From Olleya aquimaris (GTDB lineage: Bacteria; Bacteroidota; Bacteroidia; Flavobacteriales; Flavobacteriaceae), in assembly GCF_003259525.1 (NCBI RefSeq), contig NZ_QLLO01000005.1, positions 1 through 64,000 of the forward strand: a DNA stretch of 64,000 bases, read 5' to 3'. Below the pieces are notes generated by a model. The model saw only the letters and a program-made list of their open reading frames with translations. It ran no database searches and was not told the DNA's origin. How positions within the stretch are numbered: position 1 is the stretch's first letter; each line of letters begins with the position of its first letter. Made by a program: the position numbers and the translations under genes. This document shows positions 47,446-57,881 of the stretch, one piece after another.

Positions 47446-50400
47446 ATGAAGCACCTATTCACATTTTTAATGATAGTATTGTTTGCAACATCCTATTCTC
47501 AAACCAACAACTATTCCAAACTATGGAATAACGTTGAAACACACGAAATTAATGGTTTACCCAAAAGTGCATTGGAGGTTGTAAAAACTATTGAAGCTAA
47601 AGCTGTAGCTGAAAATAATAACCAGCAACGTATTAAAGTCTTACTATTTAAAAGCAAGTTTGCATTACTTCTTGAAGAAGATGCGCAATTAAGTATTATT
47701 AACGACTTTAAAGCCGAAATTGCTAAAAGTAAAGCACCAACTAAAAACGTGTTAGAAAATATGTTGGCGACGTTGTATTGGCAATATTTTCAGCAAAACA
47801 GATATAAATTTTATAACCGTACAAAAACTGAAGAAAAAGCCGATACCATAGATTTTAGAACTTGGGATTTAGAAACCTTATTTGCAGAGATCAAGTTTCA
47901 TTTTGACAACTCTTTAAAAAATGGATTGTTATTACAACAAACCTCTATCAATCAATTTGACGAGATCATTACAAAAGGAAGAGATTCGGAAGTCTATAGA
48001 CCAACAGTATTCGATTTTTTAAGTCATAATGCATTAGCATTTTATAAAACCTCAGAAAATAGCATCACAAAACCAGCATATAAATTTTTGATAGATAATC
48101 CTGAGTATTTATCCGCTTCAGAAGCATTTTCTAAAATAAACATCACATCAAAAGACTCGACATCGTTACAATTACAAGCTTTAAAAGTTTATCAGGATTT
48201 AATTCAATTTCATTTAAAAGATAAAGAACCGTATGCCTTAACCGAAGTCAATACAGAGCGTTTAGACTACGTGTATTACAATGCTACTTTTGAAAATAAG
48301 GAAGATATTTACCTAAAAGCGCTTCAGGCTGAAGCCGAAAAACACAGCACACACGAAGTCTCTGGGTTGTACAATTTTAAAATAGCTACGCTATATAACA
48401 CACAAGGTCAAGCTTATAATAAAGAGACTAATCCTGAGGTAAGGTTTAAAATAAAAGAGGCTTTAGACTTATGTAAACAGGTTATTGCAGACTTTCCAGA
48501 CAGCAAAGGTGCTGGATTATGTACTGCGTTACAATCGCAAATTTTACAACCTAGTTTAACGATTACTGCAGAACAATTTGTAACAATTAACACCCAATCG
48601 CGCTTTTTAATAGGTTACAAAAATGTCGAACAACTAACGTTTGAAGCCCATAAAATTACCAGAAAGCAACGTGATGCTTTTATAAATATTTATAAAGAAG
48701 ACGATAAAAAAGCGTTTATAGACAAACTAAATGTTGAAAAATCATGGACTTCTTCACTAAAAAATGAAAACGATTACCAACATCATACTACCGAAGTTTT
48801 AGTACCTAATTTGGATAATGGTTTGTATTTAATTGTTGGACAATCTACAGATTTGGAAGACAACTTTTTTGCAACTGCAATAACACAAGTCACCAATATT
48901 GCAATTGTTAATTTTCAGGATGAAAACCAAGTGTTTTATCAAGTTATTAACCGTAATAATGGACAACCACTTCCAAATGCTAAAGTAGATATTGATTATG
49001 TGTACAGAAACGAAATAATTAATACTGTTGCTACTACAACAGATTCTAAAGGCATTATTTCAATCAATAAAAACAAAAGCTATAAGCGTAATAATGTGGC
49101 TTTAACCATTAAAACTAAATCTGATGTTGGCTATTTTGGCAATTACTATATCAGTAATTATTACAGAAATCGTGATGATAACGACACTAATTATCGTGCC
49201 TTTATTTTTACCGATAGAAGCATTTACAGACCATCGCAAACCGTATTTTTTAAAGCAATTGCTTTAAAAAACAAGAACAATAAAACAGAAGTTATTGCTA
49301 ATAAAAAGGTTAATGTTATTTTATATAACACTAATGGAGAAAAGGTAAGCGAGCAGAATCTAACAACTAATAATTTTGGATCGGTTGCTGGCGAGTTTAT
49401 TTTACCAAACAATGGATTGACTGGTGTTTTTAATATTAGAATTAGTAATAATGATTTGTATGGAAACACGTCTATTTCTGTAGAGGAATATAAACGTCCA
49501 AAATTTGAAACTAATTTTAATCCTATAACCGAAACCTTTAAAGTTAACGATAGTGTAACTGTAAAAGGTGAAGCAATTTCGTTTGCAGGCAGTAAAATTA
49601 CGGATGCCAAAGTAATTTATCGTGTGGTTAGAAACGTGCAATATCCTGTGTGGTATAGATGGTACAGACCAAGTTATTTTAATGTAGATCCTCAAGAAAT
49701 CACACATGGCGAAACCACAACTGATGCAGAAGGCAATTACAAGGTTGTTTTTAAAGCAATACCAGATGAAACCGTAGACAAATCTGGCTTACCTATTTTT
49801 AGTTACCAGGTCACTGCAGATGTCACAGACATTAATGGCGAAACCAGAAGTACTTCAACAATTGTTAAAGTTGGGTATCATGCATTAACTGCTACTATTG
49901 GTATTAAACCAGTATTAGATAAAACGGAAAAAGACCATCAAATTACAATTACCACACAAAATCTAAATGGTCAATTTGTACCTGCAAAAGGAACGCTTAA
50001 TATTTACAAACTACAAGCTCCTAATACTGTGTTACGTCAACGTCCTTGGGCTGCTCCAGATTATCCTGGGTTTACTAAAAACGAGTTTAAAAGTTTCTTC
50101 CCTCATGATGCCTATACCAATGAGGACAATCCTGAAAATTGGGAGAAAGGTGACTTAGTGTTAACTACAACTTTTGACACAGAACAATCCAAAACTATAG
50201 ATTTAAAAAACATCAAAAAATGGTTATCTGGAGCGTATATAATCGAGTTAGAAACTACAGATAAATTTGGTCAAGACGTTAAAGACAAAGCTAAAACCAT
50301 GTTGTTTTCTGATAAAGACAACACACTAGCTGACCAACAATTATTTAGTATTACTACAGACAAATCTAGTTACGAGGTTGGAGATAAAGTCGTCTTAACT

Positions 50401-53400
50401 TTAGCAACTGCTGCAAAAAACCTAACAGTAACAGTAAGTGTAGAACGTGACTATCAAATCGAAAAAAACTATGTCATAACGTTAAATGAAAACAAAAAAA
50501 CAATCTCTATTCCTGTAGAGGAAAGTGATTTAGGTGGTTTTGGTATCCATTATAGTTTAGCTGCTTTTAATAGTTATCAAGGAGGTAGTATGACTATAAA
50601 TGTACCTTATCCTAAAACCGATTTAGATATAGAAACCCTAACTTTTAGAGACAAGCTACAACCAGGAACAGACGAAACGTGGAGCTTTAAAATTAAAGGG
50701 ACAAAAGGCGAAAAAATAGCATCCGAGTTTTTAGCAAGTATGTATGATGCGTCTTTAGATCAATTTAAATCTCACAATTGGAACTACTCCAACTTTACAC
50801 CACGTAGTTACTATGCGTCATACAGAAGAGGTGATGGTAATAGTTTTGGAACCACTTACTTTAGAGTTAATAGACCTTACAACTACACTAGTTTTAATAA
50901 CCTAAAGAGTTTTGATCAGTTTAATTGGTTTGGCTTTACAATAAATAATAATAGTTGGGCATATCGACAGTATGTCAACAAATTAAAAGTTGACAGAATT
51001 AGAACCGCTTATGATGGTAGCGTTAAAAAAGGCTTTGTAACAGGAACTGTAACTGATGAAAACGGATTACCTCTTCCGACTGGAAATGTCATTGTTAAAG
51101 GCACTTCAGAAGGAACATCTACAGACTTTGATGGTAACTATTTAATAAAAGCTAGTGCTGGAGATATATTACAATTTAGTTATGTAGGTTATGAAACACT
51201 TGAAAAAACTGTTGGTGCTGATAATATTATTAATATCAAACTATTTCCAAGTGATGAAAATTTAGATGAAGTCGTTGTGGTTGGTTATGGTACCAAAAAA
51301 AGATCTAGAAGAGATTCTAAGTCAGTTGTAATGGATGATTTAGAAATGGAAGCTGGTTTTTTACAAGGAAATGTAGCTGGAGTACAAGTAGAAAACGATT
51401 CTAAAAAAGTTTTAATTAGAGGAAATGCTTCAATTAATGAATTATCAAATCCATTATATGTTGTTGATGGAGTCATAGTTAACGATATAAAATCAATTAA
51501 TACAGACGACATACTAGAAATGTCTGTTTTAAAAGGGGATGAAGCAACTGCGTTATATGGAGTAAAAGGTGCAAATGGTGTCGTAATAATCACTACTAAA
51601 AAGGGAGCAAAAGAAGACTTCTCTCAAGTTAAAGCCAGAACCAATTTACAAGAAACAGCGTTTTTCTTTCCGCAATTAGCTACAGATAAAAATGGTAATG
51701 TGTCTTTCAATTTTACTACACCAGAAGCTTTAACCAGATGGAATATTAATTTGTTTGCGCATGACCAACAAGGAAATTATGCAAAAAGCACAATGCAAAC
51801 AGTGACTCAAAAAGACTTAATGGTATTGCCTAATGTGCCTCGTTTTTTACGTCAAGGTGACCGCATACAAATCAGCACAAAAATTTCTAATCTAAGTGAC
51901 AAAGAGTTGTCTGGTACTGCAGTGCTTCAGTTGTTTGATGCGTTGACTGGACAATCTATTGATGCTGAGTTGTCAAACTCTGCCAATCAGCAATCGTTTT
52001 CCGCGACAGCGAAAGGTAACACACAAGTGACATGGACTATATCTATTCCTGATAACGTGAGTGCTGTACAGTATAAAATTTTAGCAAAATCAGGTGAATT
52101 TAGCGATGGAGAACAAAATGCATTACCGGTTTTAACCAACAGAATGTTGGTAACAGAAACTTTACCAATGTGGATTAAAAGTAACGAAACCAGAACCTTT
52201 ACTTTGGATAAGTTAAAGACTAGCAGCTCTTCAACTTTAAAACACCACAAGTTAACCTTAGAAATGACCAGCAATCCTGCTTGGTATGCTGTACAAGCAT
52301 TACCTTACTTAATGGAATATCCATACGAGTGTAACGAGCAAACTTTTAGCAGATTTTATGCTAATAGTTTAGCTAGTCATATTGTTAATAGCAATCCACG
52401 CATTAAAGAGGTGTTTAACCAATGGAAAAATAGCGATGCACTACTAAGCAATCTTGAAAAAAATGAAGAATTAAAGTCTATTTTAATTCAGGAAACTCCT
52501 TGGTTACGTGATGCACAGTCAGAAACCGAACAGAAAAAACGAATAGCATTATTATTTGATTTAAATAAAATGACTAGCGAATTAAATCGTGCTAAACGCA
52601 AGCTTAAAAACAACCAAATGTCTGATGGTGGCTGGTCTTGGTTTGGTAACTATAGAGCAAACCGTTACATTACACAACACATTATTACTGGCTTTGGGCA
52701 TCTAAAACAATTAGGTGTAATTAGTGATAAAGATGGAGATATTATGGAAATGGTTGAAGATGCTCTAGATTACTTAGATAATGAGTTTGAAAAAGAATAT
52801 AACGACTTAACAAAATATACTAATGACGTAGATTACACCAAAGACCATCTAAGTTACACGCAATTGCATTATTTATACATGCGAAGCTTTTTTCCGGAGT
52901 ATAAACAATCCCAAAAACAACAGGAAATACACAAGTATTACCTGTCGCAAATTAGAAACTATTGGTTACAACGTCCTTTATATGCAAAAGGGATGATGAC
53001 TTTAATTATGAGTAGAAATAATGATACTACAACTGCACATGCAATTTTAAAGTCGTTAAAAGAAAATAGTATTACCTCTGACGAATTGGGTATGTATTGG
53101 AAAGAAAACACCAATTCTTACTATTGGTATCAAGCATCAATCGAGACACAAGCGTTAATGATTGAAGCATTTGCAGAAGTTGGTAAAGGTTTTCAGAGTG
53201 AAACCAAAAATCTTGAAGATATCGATAACCTTAAAATCTGGTTGCTTAAAAACAAGCAAACCAACCGATGGAAAACCACTAAAGCTACAACAGAAGCTGT
53301 ATATGCATTATTATTACAAGGTAGTGATTGGTTAAGCGTAACAGACATGGTTGATGTGGTTTTAGGTGACCAAAAAATAACTCCTGCTACTTTAGAAGAT

Positions 53401-53988
53401 GTCAAGGTGGAAGCTGGAACAGGATACTACAAAACCTCATGGTCAGGATCTGATATCAAACCAGAAATGGCGAACGTTACTTTAACTAAAAAAGGAGAAG
53501 GTATAGCTTGGGGAGCTTTATACTGGCAGTATTTTGAGGATTTAGATAAAATTACTGCTGCAGAAACACCTTTAAAACTAAAGAAGCAATTGTACCTAAA
53601 AACCAATACTGATACGGGTGAAGAAATCTCTGCAATAACTAAAGACACCAAACTAAAAGTTGGCGATTTAGTTAGAGTCCGCATCGAATTAAGAAGCGAC
53701 AGAGCAATGGAGTTTATCCACATGAAAGATATGCGTGCAGCAGGATTAGAACCTGTAAATGTATTAAGTCAATATAAATATCAAGATGGTTTGGGTTATT
53801 ATGAAGCAACTAAAGATGCGTCAACTAACTTCTTTTTTGACTATTTACCAAAAGGTATTTATGTTTTTGAATATGACTTACGTGTGAACAATGCAGGAAA
53901 TATGAGTAATGGTATTACAACCATACAAAGCATGTATGCACCAGAATTTAGTAGTCATAGTGAAGGAGTACGTATTACTGTGGAATAA
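47446..53988 (+). CDS. Alpha-2-macroglobulin family protein with inserted SusC-like regulatory and plug module
   Basis: 2180 residues. Signal peptide 1-18 (ATSYSQ) with no lipobox. N-terminal helical part to about 370, then macroglobulin beta domains with the MG2-type FIFTDRSIYRPSQTVFFKAI (about 586-605). A foreign-looking block follows at about 1194-1389: a carboxypeptidase-D regulatory-like domain (TVTDENGLPLPTGNVIVKGT), TonB-box-like LDEVVVVGYG and a TonB plug (LYVVDGVIVNDIKSINTDDI, ATALYGVKGANGVVIITTKK). The A2M domain resumes (LQETAFFFPQLATDKNGNVS). The thioester motif CNEQ is at Cys1629-Gln1632, and the thioester domain and receptor-like C-terminus follow. Such proteins trap proteases by covalent capture. 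The insert lies where the bait region is expected. The frame is open throughout. The usual partner pbpC is not adjacent. Confidence 0.88.
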   Translation: MKHLFTFLMIVLFATSYSQTNNYSKLWNNVETHEINGLPKSALEVVKTIEAKAVAENNNQQRIKVLLFKSKFALLLEEDAQLSIINDFKAEIAKSKAPTKNVLENMLATLYWQYFQQNRYKFYNRTKTEEKADTIDFRTWDLETLFAEIKFHFDNSLKNGLLLQQTSINQFDEIITKGRDSEVYRPTVFDFLSHNALAFYKTSENSITKPAYKFLIDNPEYLSASEAFSKINITSKDSTSLQLQALKVYQDLIQFHLKDKEPYALTEVNTERLDYVYYNATFENKEDIYLKALQAEAEKHSTHEVSGLYNFKIATLYNTQGQAYNKETNPEVRFKIKEALDLCKQVIADFPDSKGAGLCTALQSQILQPSLTITAEQFVTINTQSRFLIGYKNVEQLTFEAHKITRKQRDAFINIYKEDDKKAFIDKLNVEKSWTSSLKNENDYQHHTTEVLVPNLDNGLYLIVGQSTDLEDNFFATAITQVTNIAIVNFQDENQVFYQVINRNNGQPLPNAKVDIDYVYRNEIINTVATTTDSKGIISINKNKSYKRNNVALTIKTKSDVGYFGNYYISNYYRNRDDNDTNYRAFIFTDRSIYRPSQTVFFKAIALKNKNNKTEVIANKKVNVILYNTNGEKVSEQNLTTNNFGSVAGEFILPNNGLTGVFNIRISNNDLYGNTSISVEEYKRPKFETNFNPITETFKVNDSVTVKGEAISFAGSKITDAKVIYRVVRNVQYPVWYRWYRPSYFNVDPQEITHGETTTDAEGNYKVVFKAIPDETVDKSGLPIFSYQVTADVTDINGETRSTSTIVKVGYHALTATIGIKPVLDKTEKDHQITITTQNLNGQFVPAKGTLNIYKLQAPNTVLRQRPWAAPDYPGFTKNEFKSFFPHDAYTNEDNPENWEKGDLVLTTTFDTEQSKTIDLKNIKKWLSGAYIIELETTDKFGQDVKDKAKTMLFSDKDNTLADQQLFSITTDKSSYEVGDKVVLTLATAAKNLTVTVSVERDYQIEKNYVITLNENKKTISIPVEESDLGGFGIHYSLAAFNSYQGGSMTINVPYPKTDLDIETLTFRDKLQPGTDETWSFKIKGTKGEKIASEFLASMYDASLDQFKSHNWNYSNFTPRSYYASYRRGDGNSFGTTYFRVNRPYNYTSFNNLKSFDQFNWFGFTINNNSWAYRQYVNKLKVDRIRTAYDGSVKKGFVTGTVTDENGLPLPTGNVIVKGTSEGTSTDFDGNYLIKASAGDILQFSYVGYETLEKTVGADNIINIKLFPSDENLDEVVVVGYGTKKRSRRDSKSVVMDDLEMEAGFLQGNVAGVQVENDSKKVLIRGNASINELSNPLYVVDGVIVNDIKSINTDDILEMSVLKGDEATALYGVKGANGVVIITTKKGAKEDFSQVKARTNLQETAFFFPQLATDKNGNVSFNFTTPEALTRWNINLFAHDQQGNYAKSTMQTVTQKDLMVLPNVPRFLRQGDRIQISTKISNLSDKELSGTAVLQLFDALTGQSIDAELSNSANQQSFSATAKGNTQVTWTISIPDNVSAVQYKILAKSGEFSDGEQNALPVLTNRMLVTETLPMWIKSNETRTFTLDKLKTSSSSTLKHHKLTLEMTSNPAWYAVQALPYLMEYPYECNEQTFSRFYANSLASHIVNSNPRIKEVFNQWKNSDALLSNLEKNEELKSILIQETPWLRDAQSETEQKKRIALLFDLNKMTSELNRAKRKLKNNQMSDGGWSWFGNYRANRYITQHIITGFGHLKQLGVISDKDGDIMEMVEDALDYLDNEFEKEYNDLTKYTNDVDYTKDHLSYTQLHYLYMRSFFPEYKQSQKQQEIHKYYLSQIRNYWLQRPLYAKGMMTLIMSRNNDTTTAHAILKSLKENSITSDELGMYWKENTNSYYWYQASIETQALMIEAFAEVGKGFQSETKNLEDIDNLKIWLLKNKQTNRWKTTKATTEAVYALLLQGSDWLSVTDMVDVVLGDQKITPATLEDVKVEAGTGYYKTSWSGSDIKPEMANVTLTKKGEGIAWGALYWQYFEDLDKITAAETPLKLKKQLYLKTNTDTGEEISAITKDTKLKVGDLVRVRIELRSDRAMEFIHMKDMRAAGLEPVNVLSQYKYQDGLGYYEATKDASTNFFFDYLPKGIYVFEYDLRVNNAGNMSNGITTIQSMYAPEFSSHSEGVRITVE

Positions 53989-54009
53989 TTTTTTAGTATA
54001 ACAAACATC

Positions 54010-54046
54010 AAAACCACCTTTACTATTTTATAGAAGGTGGTTTTTT
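54010..54046 (+). terminator. Terminator of the alpha-2-macroglobulin gene
   Basis: AAAACCACCTT paired with GAAGGTGGTTTT, followed by T-rich sequence, 22 bases past the stop. Confidence 0.85.
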
Positions 54047-54137
54047 AATTTAATAGAATTAACCCCTTACTACCCAAGCAATTAGTTTACATGGAAAATA
54101 TTTTATATATTTAAATACTAACTAATAACAATATATT

Positions 54138-54512
54138 ATGAATTCAAAAGTATTTAATATAATCCGTATTGTTTTTGGAATTTTACTGGTAGTTTTTGGT
54201 GCCAATAAATTTTTAGACTTTATGCCAAAACCAGATAGTCTTCCAGAAGGCGTCATAACTTACATGACAGGATTATTATCCACAAAAACATTGACTTTAG
54301 TTGGAATTGTTGAAATTGTTGCTGGTTTAACCTTTATTTTTAACAAGTTTGGTGCACTATTAGCAATAATATTAATGAGTGTTTCTATAAATGCAGTATT
54401 ATTCCATGCATTTTTAGATCCTGCTAATAGCATTGGTGCTATTGTATTATTATTACTTAATATTGTGGTACTTTACAGTTATAAAGACAAATACAAACCG
54501 TTGTTAAATTAA
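54138..54512 (+). CDS. DoxX-like small membrane protein
   Basis: 124 residues with four membrane helices: about 8-27, 52-70, 73-92 and 98-115. The start IIRIVFGILLVVFGANKFLD and the GIVEIVAGLTFIFNKFGALL stretch resemble the DoxX/DoxD-like family, whose roles in redox or sulfur stress are poorly defined. It stands alone between two terminators. Confidence 0.78.
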   Translation: MNSKVFNIIRIVFGILLVVFGANKFLDFMPKPDSLPEGVITYMTGLLSTKTLTLVGIVEIVAGLTFIFNKFGALLAIILMSVSINAVLFHAFLDPANSIGAIVLLLLNIVVLYSYKDKYKPLLN

Positions 54513-54536
54513 CATGTTTTTAAATAATGTATATTT

Positions 54537-54562
54537 AGGCTTCTACTTTAGAAGCCTTTTTT
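54537..54562 (+). terminator. Terminator of the DoxX-like gene
   Basis: AGGCTTCT/AGAAGCCT with loop ACTTT and six T after it. Confidence 0.9.
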
Positions 54563-54584
54563 GTTTTAAATTAAAATATATACT

Positions 54585-55682
54585 ATGAAAATCATACTAA
54601 GTACTTTTGTTGTTTTCTTGAGTTTCTCAGTTTTAAGTTTTGCTCAAAATGAAAGACCTCAAACACCAAAAGCGCCTTTTAAATATAACATTGAGGAAGT
54701 CACCTATACAAATAAAGATGCAGATAGTGTTGTACTTTCTGGTACATTAACTCTTCCTAAAAAAGTTAAAAATCCAGCAGTAGCCATTTTAATAAACGGT
54801 TCGGGTGCTCATGATAGAGATTGTAATATCGCTGGACATAAACCTTTTTGGGTAATTGCAGATTATTTAACCAACAACGGGATTGCTGTTTTACGTTTTG
54901 ACGAAAGAGGTGTTGGTAAATCTACAGGAGATATTAGAAATGCCACTACTTATGATTTAGCGTCAGATGTAGAAGCTGGCATAAAGTATTTAAAAACTAG
55001 AACAGATATAGACCAATCAAAAATTGGTTTAATTGGGCATAGTGAAGGTGGTATTATTGCACCAATGGTAGCCTCAAAAAATAATGATATAGCATTTATT
55101 GTAATGCTTGCTGGACCAGGAGTAAGAGGTGATCAATTATTAGAAACTCAAAATAAAAAAATTTTAAAATCAATAGGACTTACTGAGGAAGCTTTAAACA
55201 TTCAACTTGAATTAAATTCTAATTTTTACAGAATTATTCTTGAAGAAAAAAATGATAGTATCCGAACTAAGATTGAAACTTTTATTAATAAATACCAAGA
55301 AAAAAATAAAGACAATAAAACTGTAGCATTTATTTTAAATCCGGTTGCAAAAAAACAAATGATAGACACTTATTCAATACCTTGGCTAATCGAATTTATT
55401 AGGTTAGACCCAAAACCATTTCTAGAAAAAACAACTTGTCCTGTTTTAGCTTTAAACGGAACAAAAGATTTTCAAGTATTACATGATGTCAATTTACCTG
55501 CAATAGAAGCACATCTTAAAACCGCTAAAAACAAAGATGTAACTATAAAAAAAATAGAAGATTTAAACCACTTATTTCAAACAGCTAAAACTGGATCAAC
55601 TAGTGAGTATACTACATTAGAAGAAACCTTTTCTAATAATGTATTAAAACTAATTAGTGATTGGATTAATACTCGCTTTTAG
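54585..55682 (+). CDS. Secreted alpha/beta hydrolase
   Basis: 365 residues. Signal peptide 1-20 (ending LSFAQ). Alpha/beta-hydrolase fold with oxyanion region [10 protein letters not shown] (70-79), [12 protein letters not shown] (104-115) and nucleophile elbow GHSEGG (151-156, Ser153). The acid is probably in [11 protein letters not shown] and the His in DLNHLFQTA. The closest type seems to be the BD-FAE/dienelactone-hydrolase-like esterases that stand alone in many Bacteroidota. Substrate unknown. The last 4 bases overlap the convergent obgE. Confidence 0.86.
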   Translation: MKIILSTFVVFLSFSVLSFAQNERPQTPKAPFKYNIEEVTYTNKDADSVVLSGTLTLPKKVKNPAVAILINGSGAHDRDCNIAGHKPFWVIADYLTNNGIAVLRFDERGVGKSTGDIRNATTYDLASDVEAGIKYLKTRTDIDQSKIGLIGHSEGGIIAPMVASKNNDIAFIVMLAGPGVRGDQLLETQNKKILKSIGLTEEALNIQLELNSNFYRIILEEKNDSIRTKIETFINKYQEKNKDNKTVAFILNPVAKKQMIDTYSIPWLIEFIRLDPKPFLEKTTCPVLALNGTKDFQVLHDVNLPAIEAHLKTAKNKDVTIKKIEDLNHLFQTAKTGSTSEYTTLEETFSNNVLKLISDWINTRF

Positions 55683-56674
55683 TTTAACATTTTCCAAAGT
55701 GCATCCTTCAACTCGGTTAACCCTTGTTGTGCCACACTTGATATAAACAAATATGGAATTGGTAAAGTTTGGTCTAGTTCTGCTTTCATTTCAGCTTTTA
55801 GCTCATCATCTAACATATCAGATTTAGAGATAGCTATAAGTCTATCTTTATCTAACATTTCTGGGTTATAACGACGCAACTCATCTAACAAAATATCGTA
55901 TTGCTTTTTGATGTCTGGTGCATCTGCGGGAATCATAAACAATAAAATAGAGTTACGCTCTATATGACGTAAAAAGTAATATCCAAGTCCTTTACCTTCT
56001 GCTGCACCTTCAATAATTCCAGGGATATCAGCCATAATAAAGGTTTGAAAATCTCTATATTTTACAATCCCTAGGTTTGGTTTTAGTGTCGTAAACTCGT
56101 AATCTGCAATTTTAGGTTTTGCAGAAGTGACAACAGATAACAGTGTAGATTTTCCAGCATTAGGAAAACCAACTAACCCAACATCTGCTAATACTTTAAG
56201 TTCTAATGTTATAAATTTTTCTTCAAGGGGTAAACCTGGTTGTGCGTATCTAGGGGTTTGATTAGTAGAACTTTTAAAATGCCAATTACCTAATCCACCT
56301 TTACCACCTTCTGCAACAATGCGCTCTTCTCCATCTTCTGTAATTTCAAACAGTATCTCGTTTGTTTCTGTGTCTCTAACTACTGTTCCTAATGGAACAT
56401 CCATGTACACATCTTCACCATCTGCTCCAGAGCTTCTACTTTTACTACCATGCTCTCCGTGTCCTGCACGTACATGACGTTTAAATTTAAGGTGTAATAA
56501 CGTCCAAAGGTTAGAGTTTCCTCTTAAAATTACGTGTCCTCCACGTCCTCCATCTCCTCCATCTGGACCTCCTTTTGTAATAAACTTTTCACGATGTAAA
56601 TGCACAGATCCTTTTCCTCCATTTCCGGATGAAACGTGCATTTTTACGTAGTCAACAAAGTTTCCTTCTGTCAT
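55679..56674 (-). CDS. obgE: GTPase Obg (CgtA), ribosome assembly factor
   Basis: 331 residues. The glycine-rich Obg domain (1-158; [39 protein letters not shown]) precedes the G domain. G1 GFPNAGKST (169-177), G3 DIPGIIEGA and G4 SKSD are clear. It takes part in 50S maturation and stress control. There is no extra C-terminal OCT domain, as in the short bacterial forms. It lies 74 bases after the hpt-adk gene; that gap includes an AGTTAAAA repeat. Confidence 0.96.
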   Translation of the reverse strand: MTEGNFVDYVKMHVSSGNGGKGSVHLHREKFITKGGPDGGDGGRGGHVILRGNSNLWTLLHLKFKRHVRAGHGEHGSKSRSSGADGEDVYMDVPLGTVVRDTETNEILFEITEDGEERIVAEGGKGGLGNWHFKSSTNQTPRYAQPGLPLEEKFITLELKVLADVGLVGFPNAGKSTLLSVVTSAKPKIADYEFTTLKPNLGIVKYRDFQTFIMADIPGIIEGAAEGKGLGYYFLRHIERNSILLFMIPADAPDIKKQYDILLDELRRYNPEMLDKDRLIAISKSDMLDDELKAEMKAELDQTLPIPYLFISSVAQQGLTELKDALWKMLN

Positions 56675-56679
56675 ATCTT

Positions 56680-56711
56680 AAGTTAAAAGTTAAAAAGTTA
56701 AAAGTTAAAAG
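56680..56711. repeat. Short tandem repeat AGTTAAAA
   Basis: Four 7- to 8-base units of AGTTAAA(A) between obgE and hpt-adk, just upstream of the obgE start on its strand. Possibly slippage-prone; variable numbers could affect spacing to a promoter. Confidence 0.5.
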
Positions 56712-56748
56712 TAGTCACCGTAGCTTTATAACTTAAACAAATTATGAT

Positions 56749-57864
56749 TTATAGTGTATCTATTACTTTATGTAAGCGTTTTGTTATCTCTTCTATACTA
56801 CCAATACCATCTACACCATAATACTTGTTTTGTGCAGCATAATAGTCTTTTAATATAGCGGTTTCGTTGTAGTAAACTTGGATTCTGTTTCTAATAATAG
56901 CTTCGTCAGAATCGTCCTTTCTACCACTAGTTTTTCCTCTTTCTAATAATCGTTGTACTAACACTTCATCTTCAACTTCTAATGCTATCATAGCATTAAT
57001 TTGTGAGTCTTTAGCATCCATAATTTTATCTAGTGCTTTAGCTTGAGTTTCATTTCTTGGAAAACCATCAAATATAAATCCTTTTGCTCCAGTATTTCGT
57101 TCTACTTCTGCTTCCAACATGTCTATAGTTACTTGATCTGGTACTAAATGTCCTTTATCCATGTAAGATTTAGCAAGCGTACCTAAAGCAGTTTCGTTTT
57201 TAATATTATATCTAAAAACATCTCCTGTAGAGATATGTACTAAATCGTACTTTTCCTTTAAAAAATTAGCTTGCGTTCCTTTACCTGCACCTGGAGGTCC
57301 AAATAGCACTAAATTAGTCATGTGTTGTGTTGTTTTTAATTGATAAACTGCTGGTAAATCTCGTCCTAATCCATCGTAGTCTAATCCATAACCAACAATA
57401 AATTTATTTGGGATTTCTATACCAACATAATGTAATTTAAAATCTTTTTTATAAGCTTCTGGCTTGTAAAACAAAGTTGCTATAAGTAGCTGTTTTACGT
57501 TTTCATTTTTAAAAATACGATGCACCTCATGTAATGTGTTTCCTGTATCTATAATATCTTCAAGAATCACAACTGTACGTCCACTTAAGTCTTGTGTTAA
57601 TCCAATTAAGCGTTGGATATCTTCTGTAGATTTAACACCTTCATAAGACGCTAATTTGATAAAAGTAACTTCACATGGCTTAGGATACTTTTTTACAAAA
57701 TCGCTTACTAACATAAAAGATCCATTTAAAATACCTACAAAAACAGGTACTTCATCTCCTAAATCTTTTGCTACTTGATCAGCCATTTTGGACACAGCAG
57801 CATCAATCTCTTCTTCAGAAATAAATGGCTTAAATTGTTTGTCGTGAAGCGTAATAGTTTGCAT
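56749..57864 (-). CDS. Fusion: hypoxanthine phosphoribosyltransferase - adenylate kinase
   Basis: 371 residues in two domains. Residues 1 to about 178 are an HPRT: PRPP loop VVILEDIIDTGNTLHEV (EDIIDTGNT at 102-110), early LNGSFMLVSDF and KFIVGYGLDYDGLGRDLPAV. From Met182 a complete adenylate kinase follows: GPPGAGKGT (189-197), HISTGDVFR, FIFDGFPRNETQA and RLLERGKTSGRKDDS. The Adk has no four-Cys zinc lid. The fusion links purine salvage with AMP/ADP balance. I recall such fusions in flavobacteria. The adk that often sits between secY and infA is absent here. Met182 could also be an internal start. A TATATTTG box lies at 57882-57889. Confidence 0.93.
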   Translation of the reverse strand: MQTITLHDKQFKPFISEEEIDAAVSKMADQVAKDLGDEVPVFVGILNGSFMLVSDFVKKYPKPCEVTFIKLASYEGVKSTEDIQRLIGLTQDLSGRTVVILEDIIDTGNTLHEVHRIFKNENVKQLLIATLFYKPEAYKKDFKLHYVGIEIPNKFIVGYGLDYDGLGRDLPAVYQLKTTQHMTNLVLFGPPGAGKGTQANFLKEKYDLVHISTGDVFRYNIKNETALGTLAKSYMDKGHLVPDQVTIDMLEAEVERNTGAKGFIFDGFPRNETQAKALDKIMDAKDSQINAMIALEVEDEVLVQRLLERGKTSGRKDDSDEAIIRNRIQVYYNETAILKDYYAAQNKYYGVDGIGSIEEITKRLHKVIDTL

Positions 57865-57881
57865 TTGATAATTTTAAAGCG

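Noticed and set aside
49224-49707. Two overlapping minus-strand open frames inside the macroglobulin gene
   Set aside because: They are antisense shadows of a well-supported coding frame; no start signals or known domains.
47446-53988. Assembly chimera or frameshift in the macroglobulin gene
   Set aside because: The frame is open over 6.5 kb, both A2M parts are complete and joined in register, and base use does not change at the borders. A chimera cannot be excluded without reads but is not favoured.
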